Positions 53,335-60,455 of a stretch of DNA of 64,000 nt are shown here, one piece after another. This stretch comes from Cupriavidus alkaliphilus (GTDB lineage Bacteria; Pseudomonadota; Gammaproteobacteria; Burkholderiales; Burkholderiaceae). The notes under the pieces are model-generated. The model was not told the DNA's origin, searched no databases, and worked only from the letters and a program-made list of their open reading frames with translations. The stretch lies in contig NZ_FMAD01000004.1 of the NCBI RefSeq assembly GCF_900094595.1, positions 434,001 to 498,000 of the forward strand, read 5' to 3'. The position numbers and the translations under genes were made by a program. Position 1 is the stretch's first letter, and every line of letters begins with the position of its first letter.

Positions 53335-54105
53335 TCAGCGCGAAACGGCCTGGGTGCTGGCGCCGTCGAGCGCGGCTTCACCGCGCGCGGCGCCGCCGTA
53401 ATCATTGATGGTGTTGAAGCGAACTCTGGCGTCGGGGCCCTGCGCAACCTCGCCGGTCAGCGGGAAGCTTCGGCTTTCGCCCGGCGCGATCATGCCGCCC
53501 TCTTCAAAGCGGGCGGTCTTGCCGCCGCCGACCAGTTCAATCTTGGCGAAGGAAACGTGATACGCACTCGGGTTGCTGCCTTCCAGCGCAGGCTTGCCGC
53601 CCGCCTGGACGACGCGCCAGTGGATCATGCCCGGTGCCTCCTCCGCCGTGCCCTTCAGCCCCGCGGGACGAAAGAACAGCTTGATGCGCGAGCGAAACGC
53701 CAGTTGCAGCTTGTTGGTATCGGCTTCTTCCGCCGATGGCTTGGGCGGGATTTCGAGCACATTGAGCCAGAACACCGATTCGCGGTCCTGCGCCAGCGGC
53801 TCGCCGGTGTATAGGATGCGCAGCGTCTGGCCCTTGCCTGGATCGACACGCGACACCGGCGGGGTTACGGTGAACGGGACTTCGATGGCCGCCGGCGCTG
53901 CCTTGGGATCGCCCTTGTCGATCCACACCTGCGTCAGGGCCGGCGCCTTGCCTTCGTTGGTCAGCTTGATGGTGGCCTCGGTCTCCTGGGCGCGATAGAT
54001 GACCCGCGTACCGGCGATGACCACGGAGGCCTGCGCGTGCACAGCACTAAAGAGTCCCAGCGCAACAACGCCGGCGGAAATCAGGGACTTGATTGTCATG
54101 TTCAT
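53335..54105 (-). CDS. Periplasmic pilus chaperone (PapD/FimC family)
   Basis: 256 residues. Signal peptide to about residue 26 (VHAQASVVIAGTRVIY), then two Ig-like domains: the subunit-binding Arg in GTRVIYRAQE, the F1-G1 region in LRILYTGEPLAQDRES-x-FWLNVLEIPP and the conserved Lys in RIKLFFRPAGL. It folds pilin subunits by donor-strand complementation. The start at 54105 follows from the signal peptide; alternative ATGs at 54099 and 54123 are possible. No clear ribosome site. Confidence 0.93.
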   Translation of the reverse strand: MNMTIKSLISAGVVALGLFSAVHAQASVVIAGTRVIYRAQETEATIKLTNEGKAPALTQVWIDKGDPKAAPAAIEVPFTVTPPVSRVDPGKGQTLRILYTGEPLAQDRESVFWLNVLEIPPKPSAEEADTNKLQLAFRSRIKLFFRPAGLKGTAEEAPGMIHWRVVQAGGKPALEGSNPSAYHVSFAKIELVGGGKTARFEEGGMIAPGESRSFPLTGEVAQGPDARVRFNTINDYGGAARGEAALDGASTQAVSR

Positions 54106-54193
54106 GATGGCAGCGGGACCCATGGTTCGGATGAACCGGCAACCGGATGGACCGCCAAATGGGTTTACCGGCGCACATCGGGTAGTGCAAGGC

Positions 54194-54220
54194 GCGGAGC
54201 GCACCGGTAACACGCTCCGC
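54194..54220 (-). promoter_or_regulatory. Stem-loop between pilin and chaperone genes
   Basis: Perfect 8-bp arms GCGGAGCG (54194-54201) and CGCTCCGC (54213-54220), 11-base loop, 18 bases past the pilin stop. No T-run. Such hairpins in pilus operons protect the pilin mRNA and reduce expression of the assembly genes. Confidence 0.6.
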
Positions 54221-54237
54221 ACCCTCGGGCACAAGGC

Positions 54238-54786
54238 TTACTCGTAGGCGATGGAGTACATCACGCTGGAGTTGGCGGCACCGGCAGTTGCCGCGCCGGT
54301 GGCGTAGTACTGCGCGTAGTACGACAGCGTGGCCGCGCCGTTGGTGAGCGGCACCGAATTCGAGTTCTGCGCCGCATTGGTGGCGCCGGCCTTGATCGGC
54401 GTGTTGGCGGTGCCGCCGTTCAGCAGGCGGATCTGCACGTTCTGGGCGCCGCCCGCGTTCAGGATCAGGTTGCCGGTGGTGAGGTCGGTGGTCGGGCCAG
54501 CCTCGAAGAACGTATGCACGTTGCCGGTGTCTGGCGTGCACTCGGTCAGCGCGATGTTGAAGGGCGTCTGTCCAGCGACCTTGCCGATCCCGTTCAGGGT
54601 CGAGGCCGAAACCGTCGGCAGCTGCACGGTAAAGTCGTGCGAGCCGGTGCCGTTGCCGTTGATGGTGCAGGTCTGGGCGGTGATGTTGCCATTGAAAGTG
54701 ATGGTGCCATCGGCGGCATGGGCAAACTGCGCGCCCATGGCGGTACCGGCGACGATCAGAGCGGCGAGAAGCTTGTTATTGGTCAT
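54238..54786 (-). CDS. Major pilin of a chaperone-usher (type 1-like) pilus
   Basis: 182 residues. Signal peptide to about residue 24 (AQFAHAADGTITFNG), paired cysteines in AQTCTING and LTECTPD forming the family disulfide, and the C-terminal beta-strand VMYSIAYE with the penultimate Tyr used in donor-strand exchange. Forms the shaft. First gene of the pilus operon, with a long leader from the promoter candidate at 54909-54937. The mature protein is Thr/Asn/Ala-rich. Confidence 0.93.
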   Translation of the reverse strand: MTNNKLLAALIVAGTAMGAQFAHAADGTITFNGNITAQTCTINGNGTGSHDFTVQLPTVSASTLNGIGKVAGQTPFNIALTECTPDTGNVHTFFEAGPTTDLTTGNLILNAGGAQNVQIRLLNGGTANTPIKAGATNAAQNSNSVPLTNGAATLSYYAQYYATGAATAGAANSSVMYSIAYE

Positions 54787-54908
54787 GATGGGTGATTCAG
54801 AGGTTGGTAGGTCAATGGCATGCGGATCCGGCGGATCCCGCCTTGCCCCGTGCCGCGTGCAACTGCCGATCAGGTTGTGCAGTTGCCGGCCGCCCCGGGG
54901 ACAAGTGG

Positions 54909-54937
54909 AATATAGGGATGGTGCTTAATGCCACCAA
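54909..54937 (-). promoter_or_regulatory. Promoter candidate of the pilus operon
   Basis: On the minus strand TTGGTG (54937-54932), a 17-base spacer and TATATT (54914-54909). The start site would be near 54902, giving a leader of about 115 bases. A weak dyad TGGTG/CACCA spans the spacer. An RcsB-box-like site lies just upstream. Confidence 0.45.
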
Positions 54938-54959
54938 TCAGGCAAGCCTTAGATCTTGT

Positions 54960-54973
54960 TCGGAATTTTCCCC
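54960..54973. promoter_or_regulatory. RcsB-box-like site upstream of the pilus promoter
   Basis: TCGGAATTTTCCCC (plus) / GGGGAAAATTCCGA (minus), 9 of 14 matches to the RcsAB box either way, with a symmetrical GGAA/TTCC core. Its centre is about 64 bases upstream of the inferred start site, a position fit for activation. It shares TCGGAA-N4-CC with the site at 47023-47036. Confidence 0.4.
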
Positions 54974-55076
54974 TTTGACATACCAGGGTCACGCCATGAT
55001 GCGTTGACACCACCGGGGGGCCGGCGTGGGTCTGCACCCCTCGGGCCGCCCTGTTGCTGGGCCGCCGCTGCGCGCC

Positions 55077-56486
55077 TCAGGCCAGGCGCGGCAGTGACAC
55101 CGACACCGCAAGCCCACGCGGCTGGGCATTGCGGGCCGACACCGTACCGCCATGCGCGGCGATGCCCGCATGCGCGATGCTGAGCCCGAGCCCTGCGCCG
55201 GCCGGATGGCCCGGACCGCTGCGCACGCGATAGAACGGTTCGAACAGGCTTGCCAGCGCTTCAGCCGGCACGCCGGGGCCACCGTCGACGATATCGAGGC
55301 GGATCTCGTGCGCGTCGGCCTGCAGCGTCACGCTCACCGGCGCGGCCGGGTCGGTGTACCGCATGGCATTGCGCAGGATGTTCTCGATGGCGCTGCCCAG
55401 CGCCGCGGCATCGGCGTCGAAGATCAGCTCGTCCGGCGCGCTCCAGTGGATCGCCACGCCGCGGGCCGCGGCCTCGAAGCGGGCATCGGCGACGATCACG
55501 TCGACCAGTCCGGCGAGGTCGATGGGGCTGCGCACCGGCGCCATCGCATGCAGCCGCGCCAGCTGCAGCGTGCGCTCGACCAGGGCATCGAGCCGCTCGG
55601 TCTCGCGCTCGATGCGATCGAACTGCAGCGCGAGCGTGGCATCGCGGCGGCGCGCCAGCTCCAGCGACAGGCGCAGCCGCCCCAGCGGCGAGCGCAGCTC
55701 ATGCGCAATATTGCGCAGCAATTGCTCGCGCCAGTCCACCAGGCGCTGCAGTTGGCCGGCCATGGCATCGAAATCGCGCGCCAGCTGGCCAAGCTCGTCG
55801 GCGCGGCGGGCCAGCACCGGCGGCGTGCGCGTGGCCAGCTCGCCGTGGGCGAGGGCCTGCGTGGCTTCGCGCAGGCGCCGCACCGGGCCGGTCACGTGTC
55901 GCGTCAGGGCCCAGCACAGCGGCGCCGACACCGCCAGGGCGAACAGGCCGAGCGCCAGCGCCACCGGCGACAGGTGCAGGACCTCCCAGCGCGACGAATC
56001 GAACGGCAGGAACAGCAGCAGCACCTCGCCGCCGTCCGGCAGCGCGATCGGTTGCGGGTCCCACCATGACACGCGCGCGCCGGGCCGCGGCACGTGGGCG
56101 ACCGCATGGCCGATCATGCCCGCGCGCCACATCGGCACGATGCGGTCGGCCAGATGGTTGCGCAGCCGCGCCGGCAGCTGCCGGCCCAGCATGTCCTGCA
56201 GCGCGTGGTCGACGATATAGACGTCCAGCGCCGACGCATGCGAATCCATCGCCCGCAGCCAGCGCCGCAGTCCGGGACGCCCCTGTGTCCGCGCCACCTC
56301 GACCGCGTCCTGGGTGAGCGCGGCGGGGCTCAGGCCGTCGAGCGCCTCGAAGCGGTACCAGGCCACCGCTGCCGTCAGCGCCATGCCGATGCCGACGATC
56401 GCGGCCATGCCCAGCCAGAACGCCAGGAAGTTGCGCCAGAACAGCGGCAGCGGAAACAGCGCGCGCACGCGGCGCCAGCCGGTCAC
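55077..56486 (-). CDS. Sensor histidine kinase of an OmpR-type two-component system
   Basis: 469 residues. Helix 1 about 15-40, a periplasmic domain of about 130 residues, helix 2 about 172-192, HAMP, HisKA with the phospho-His in NIAHELRSPLGRLRLSLELAR split by neighbours, and a HATPase with ENILRNAMRYT and AGAGLGLSIAHAG. RstB/CpxA/PfeS-like. The start is GTG in a GTGA overlap with the regulator stop, so the two are coupled. The pair is divergent from a siderophore receptor, suggesting it controls that receptor. Confidence 0.9.
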   Translation of the reverse strand: MTGWRRVRALFPLPLFWRNFLAFWLGMAAIVGIGMALTAAVAWYRFEALDGLSPAALTQDAVEVARTQGRPGLRRWLRAMDSHASALDVYIVDHALQDMLGRQLPARLRNHLADRIVPMWRAGMIGHAVAHVPRPGARVSWWDPQPIALPDGGEVLLLFLPFDSSRWEVLHLSPVALALGLFALAVSAPLCWALTRHVTGPVRRLREATQALAHGELATRTPPVLARRADELGQLARDFDAMAGQLQRLVDWREQLLRNIAHELRSPLGRLRLSLELARRRDATLALQFDRIERETERLDALVERTLQLARLHAMAPVRSPIDLAGLVDVIVADARFEAAARGVAIHWSAPDELIFDADAAALGSAIENILRNAMRYTDPAAPVSVTLQADAHEIRLDIVDGGPGVPAEALASLFEPFYRVRSGPGHPAGAGLGLSIAHAGIAAHGGTVSARNAQPRGLAVSVSLPRLA

Positions 56487-57202
56487 GGCGCCTGCACCAG
56501 CAGGTAGCCCTGACCGCGCAGGTTGCGGATGCGCAGCGGCGACGAGGTGCCGTCGAGCGCCAGCTTGCGGCGCAGCGCGCTGACGTGGGTGTCGAGGCTG
56601 CGGTCATAGCGCTCGGGAGCGCGTCCCAGTGCGAAGCGCCCGATTTCCTCGCGCGCGACCACCCGGCCCGCCGAGCGCATCAGGATTTCCAGCACGCGCT
56701 GTTCGGCGCCGGTCAGCGTGGCCAGCGCCGGTCCGTGCATGGCTTCGCCGGATGCCAGGTTCAGGCGCAGCGCGCCGGCCTCCAGCCATGGGTTGGCGCC
56801 GGTGGCCGGCGTGGCGCACTGGAACCGGCGCAGCACCGCGTGCATGCGCGCGCGCAGTTCGCGCGGGCTGAAGGGCTTGCTCAGGTAGTCGTCGGCACCG
56901 AGCTCCAGCCCGAGCACGCGGTCGGTCTCGTCGCCATGCGCGGTAAACATGATCACCGGGCGCTGCGAGCGCGCGCGGTGCAGCCGCAGCAGCTCCAGGC
57001 CGTTGCCGTCGGGCAGCATCAGGTCCAGCAGCGCGACATCGTAGTCATTGCGGGCCAGCAGGATCTCACCCTGCTCGCGGGTGTGCGCCAGCGTGACGGT
57101 GCAGTGGTCGGGCTCCAGGTATTCGCGCAGCATCTGCGCCAGTTCCAGGTCGTCGTCGATCAGCAGCACGCGCGCGGGCGGCGTGTGAGAGCACATCAGC
57201 AT
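56483..57202 (-). CDS. OmpR-family response regulator
   Basis: 239 residues. Receiver with VLLIDDDLELA, phospho-acceptor Asp in ALLDLMLPDGNG, FTAHGDE and YLSKPF; C-terminal winged helix with LTGAEQRVLEILMRSAGRVV and DTHVSALRRKL...IRNLRGQGYLL. It should bind direct repeats; a perfect 10-bp tandem repeat lies 53-72 bases upstream of its start. Divergent from the TonB-dependent receptor, as in PfeR/PfeS-PfeA of Pseudomonas (analogy). Confidence 0.93.
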   Translation of the reverse strand: MLMCSHTPPARVLLIDDDLELAQMLREYLEPDHCTVTLAHTREQGEILLARNDYDVALLDLMLPDGNGLELLRLHRARSQRPVIMFTAHGDETDRVLGLELGADDYLSKPFSPRELRARMHAVLRRFQCATPATGANPWLEAGALRLNLASGEAMHGPALATLTGAEQRVLEILMRSAGRVVAREEIGRFALGRAPERYDRSLDTHVSALRRKLALDGTSSPLRIRNLRGQGYLLVQAP

Positions 57203-57254
57203 GCAGCTTGCCGGGGCCCTGGCGGGCGAGGAGCGGGCCGCCGGCCTCCGGTTC

Positions 57255-57274
57255 CGTCAAGAAACGTCAAGAAA
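57255..57274. promoter_or_regulatory. Tandem 10-bp direct repeat CGTCAAGAAA x2
   Basis: Two perfect adjacent copies (57255-57264, 57265-57274) in the shared promoter of the OmpR-type regulator and the TonB receptor. OmpR/PhoB-type proteins bind direct repeats with 10-11-bp period, so this is the obvious operator. Read leftward each copy contains TTGACG, which can also serve as a -35. Confidence 0.6.
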
Positions 57275-57323
57275 ACAAAAGCTTTCCAAAGTGACTGGTT
57301 AGCAATTTGCCCTCCGATTCTAA

Positions 57324-57342
57324 TATGAGAATGATTGTTATT
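57324..57342. promoter_or_regulatory. Fur-box-like site of the siderophore receptor
   Basis: TATGAGAATGATTGTTATT matches 11 of 19 positions of the Fur consensus GATAATGATAATCATTATC and is the only AT-rich block in the region. It is centred about 30 bases before the receptor ATG at 57363, suited to iron-dependent repression. Confidence 0.65.
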
Positions 57343-57362
57343 TGCATACAGCGGGGAAAATA

Positions 57363-59435
57363 ATGAAGGACAGGCAGGCCGCCGGAAGCGGGTTGGCATT
57401 GAAGGCGGCAGCACGGGCAGTCGTTGGGACGGCATCACCGGGCGGCATGTCGCGGGCCCAATGGACGAAGGGGCTGGCGGCGGTCTGCGCGGCCTCGGGC
57501 ATGACGGGGGCCTGGGCCCAGGCGCAGGAACCCAAGGCGGACGCCACCCTCGCCACCGTGGTGGTGACGGCGGCGGGCAGCGCGCAGGATATCCGCGATG
57601 CGCCCGCGTCGATCAGCGTGGTCACCCGTTCGGAACTGGAAAACAAGGCTTACCGCGACATCAACGACGCGCTGGTCGAAGTGCCGGGCGTGATCGTCAG
57701 CGGCGGCGGCGACCGCACCGATATCAGCCTGCGCGGCATGGGCGCCAAGTACACCCAGGTGCTGATCGACGGCAAGCGCCAGAGTTCGCGCGAGACCCGC
57801 ACCAACTCCGACTCGTCCGGCGTCGAGAGCAGCTGGACCCCGCCGCTGGCCGCGATCGAGAGGATCGAGGTGGTGCGCGGCCCGATGTCGTCGCTGTATG
57901 GGTCCGATGCCATGGGCGGCGTGGTCAACATCATCACGCGCAAGGTGCCGAAGCAATGGACCGGCGAGCTGCGCGGCGACGCCACGCTGCAGCAGCACAG
58001 CGACTCGGGCAACCAGTACCAGGGCAACTTCTACCTGGCCGGGCCGCTCAAGAGCGACCTGCTGGGGCTGCAGCTGTACGGCCAGAGCACGCACCGCGTC
58101 GAGGACGAGATCGACTACGGCTTGCGCGGCCGCCGTGCCGAGAGCCTGACCGCCAAGCTGGCGCTGACGCCCACGCGCCAGCACGACATCGTGTTCGAGG
58201 CCACCGGCATGCGCCAGCAACGCAGCGAGACCGTGGGCAAGACCGTGCCGCCGCTGCCGCCAGGCACGCCGTGCCCGCGCACCGGCTGCCCCACCTCGTC
58301 CGAGACCGACTACCGCAGCGAGAAGTACGCGTTGTCGCACACCGGCCGCTGGGGCTTCGGCGTCTCCGACAGCTATATCCAGCAGGAGGAGTTCGACAAT
58401 CGCAGCCGCCGGATGAAGATCAAGAACCTGGATGCGCGCACCAGCTGGGCCATGCCGCTGGGCAACCACATGCTGTCGGTCGGCGCCGAATACCTGAACC
58501 AGCGCCTGAACGACCAGACCGGCAACCAGATCGCGGGCGGCCCGAACCGGGTCGAGCGCTACCAGTGGGCGCTGTTTGCCGAGGACGAATGGCGCCTGGC
58601 GCAGAGCTTTGCACTGACCGGCGGCGTGCGCATGGACCATGACCAGAACTTCGGCCAGCACTACAGCCCGCGCCTGTACGGCGTCTGGCACGCGGCGCAG
58701 CGGTGGACCGTCAAGGGCGGGGTGTCGACCGGCTTCCGCGCGCCGGACCTGCGCCAGACCGTGGCCGGCTGGGGCCAGACCAGCCGCGGCGGCAACATGT
58801 ACGGCAACCCGGATCTGAAGCCCGAGACCATGGTGTCGCAGGAACTGGGCCTGCTCTACGACAAGGGCAACGGCCTGCAGGCCGGCGTGACGTTGTTCAA
58901 CAATGACTTCAAGGACAAGATCACGCGCGTGGCCTGCCCACTCACGCAATGCACCGACGGTCCCAACCAGTTCGGCGCCGCACCGACCACGTACATGAAC
59001 GTGGACCGCGCCTACTCGCGCGGCGTGGAAGCCAGCCTGCGCTGGCCCATCGCGCAGGCGTGGTCGCTGACCGGCAGCTATACCTACACCCGCTCGGAAC
59101 AGAAGACCGGCCAGTACCAGGGCCAGCCGCTGAACCAGCTGCCGATGCATCTGCTGGTGGCCACGCTGAACTGGCGCCCGTCGGAAAAGCTCAACGCCTG
59201 GGCCCGCGTCAACTACCGCGGCAAGGAAAGCCAGCCGATCACCGGGCCGTCTTCCAGCACCGTGGTGGCGCCGTCATACACCTTCGTCGACCTGGGCGCG
59301 ACTTACGCCGTGACCAAGAACGTGTCGCTGTTCGCCGGCATCTACAACCTGTTCGACAAGCAGGTGAACTACACCGACTACGGCTATGTCGAGGACGGCC
59401 GGCGCTACTGGATGAGCGTGGCGGTCAAGTTCTGA
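57363..59435 (+). CDS. TonB-dependent siderophore receptor (FepA/PfeA/CirA-like)
   Basis: 690 residues. Long N-terminal signal region (to about residue 55, AWAQAQEPKA), TonB box-like TLATVVVTA, plug domain with RDAPASISVVTR and SLRGMGAKYTQVLIDGKRQ, then RGPMSSLYGSDAMGGVVNIIT and a 22-strand barrel ending YWMSVAVKF. The plug motifs fit catecholate/enterobactin-type receptors. The signal region is unusually long. The ATG at 57363 follows GCGGGGA; a TTG at 57342 is less likely. Preceded by a Fur box and an OmpR-type operator candidate. Confidence 0.92.
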   Translation: MKDRQAAGSGLALKAAARAVVGTASPGGMSRAQWTKGLAAVCAASGMTGAWAQAQEPKADATLATVVVTAAGSAQDIRDAPASISVVTRSELENKAYRDINDALVEVPGVIVSGGGDRTDISLRGMGAKYTQVLIDGKRQSSRETRTNSDSSGVESSWTPPLAAIERIEVVRGPMSSLYGSDAMGGVVNIITRKVPKQWTGELRGDATLQQHSDSGNQYQGNFYLAGPLKSDLLGLQLYGQSTHRVEDEIDYGLRGRRAESLTAKLALTPTRQHDIVFEATGMRQQRSETVGKTVPPLPPGTPCPRTGCPTSSETDYRSEKYALSHTGRWGFGVSDSYIQQEEFDNRSRRMKIKNLDARTSWAMPLGNHMLSVGAEYLNQRLNDQTGNQIAGGPNRVERYQWALFAEDEWRLAQSFALTGGVRMDHDQNFGQHYSPRLYGVWHAAQRWTVKGGVSTGFRAPDLRQTVAGWGQTSRGGNMYGNPDLKPETMVSQELGLLYDKGNGLQAGVTLFNNDFKDKITRVACPLTQCTDGPNQFGAAPTTYMNVDRAYSRGVEASLRWPIAQAWSLTGSYTYTRSEQKTGQYQGQPLNQLPMHLLVATLNWRPSEKLNAWARVNYRGKESQPITGPSSSTVVAPSYTFVDLGATYAVTKNVSLFAGIYNLFDKQVNYTDYGYVEDGRRYWMSVAVKF

Positions 59436-59507
59436 GCCCCGCTGTTGTCGTGCGTCCCGGCGCCCGTGCGGTCCGGCCGGGCGCATTCATCTCCCAGAGG
59501 AATCCCG

Positions 59508-60437
59508 ATGATGAAGTACCAACCCACCCGGCGGCGCCTGCTGGCGGCCTGCGCGGCGGCAATGCTTGCACCCGTCCTTCCCGCGCTGGCGCTGCCGGTC
59601 AGGCATGCGCAGGGCATCACCGAAGTGCCCCGGCATCCCGCCCGGATCGCGGTGTTCGACCTGGCCACGCTCGACACCCTGCGCGTGCTGGACGCCCCGG
59701 TGGCCGGCGTGCCCGACGGCAAGCTGCCCGGCAAGCTCGGCATCTACCAGGACGCGCGCTACACCCGGCTCGGGTCGGCCAGCGCGCCCAACGTCGACGC
59801 CCTGCGCGCGCTGGCGCCGCAGCTGATCGTGGTCGGCGGGCGTTCGGCATCGAAGTATGAAGCGATGGCCAAGCTGGCCCCCACGCTGGACCTGAGCCCG
59901 TCTCGCGATGACCTGGTCGGCAGCGTCGCCGCGCAGGCGGAACTGCTGGGCCAGCTGACCGGCCGCCAGGCCCGGGCCGCGCAGCAGGTTGCGGCGCTGC
60001 GCGCCGCGGTGGCGCGCCTGCAGGCGCAGGCGGCGGGCGCCGGTACCGCGCTAGTGGTGCTGACCACCGGCGGCAAGATCAGCGCACAGCCACCGGGCAC
60101 GCGCTTTGGCGTGATCCATGCGGCGTTCGGCCTGCGCCCGGCGCTTGCCACCGCGCCGGAAGCCGACGCGCGCGGCATGCCGATGACGCCGGCGGAGATC
60201 CGCCAGGCCGATCCGGACTGGCTGCTGGTGATCGACCGGGATGCCGCCATCGGCCGCGCCGGCCCCTCGGCCAAGGAACTGCTCGACGTGGCGCCGCTGC
60301 AGGGCGGGCGCGCCTGGCAGCGCGGCCAGGTGCTGTACCTCGATCCCGCCAACTGGTACCTGCTCGGCGGCGCCGGGCTGGGCGCCATGCAGGACAACGT
60401 GAAGCAGATCGCCGACGCGCTCGCGCGGCAACACTGA
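59508..60437 (+). CDS. Periplasmic siderophore-binding protein (FatB/CeuE-like)
   Basis: 309 residues. The N-terminus has twin arginines in TRRRLLAACAAAM (Tat-like) with a signal peptide to about residue 30, then a type III binding protein fold with VPRHPARIAVFDLATLDTL and LAPQLIVVGGRSASKY. It delivers ferric siderophore to an ABC importer, but no permease or ATPase gene follows within the window. It lies 72 bases behind the TonB-dependent receptor, probably in the same Fur-controlled transcript. AGAGGAATCCCG precedes the ATG. Confidence 0.87.
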   Translation: MMKYQPTRRRLLAACAAAMLAPVLPALALPVRHAQGITEVPRHPARIAVFDLATLDTLRVLDAPVAGVPDGKLPGKLGIYQDARYTRLGSASAPNVDALRALAPQLIVVGGRSASKYEAMAKLAPTLDLSPSRDDLVGSVAAQAELLGQLTGRQARAAQQVAALRAAVARLQAQAAGAGTALVVLTTGGKISAQPPGTRFGVIHAAFGLRPALATAPEADARGMPMTPAEIRQADPDWLLVIDRDAAIGRAGPSAKELLDVAPLQGGRAWQRGQVLYLDPANWYLLGGAGLGAMQDNVKQIADALARQH

Positions 60438-60455
60438 CCGCAAGGCACGCGCGGC

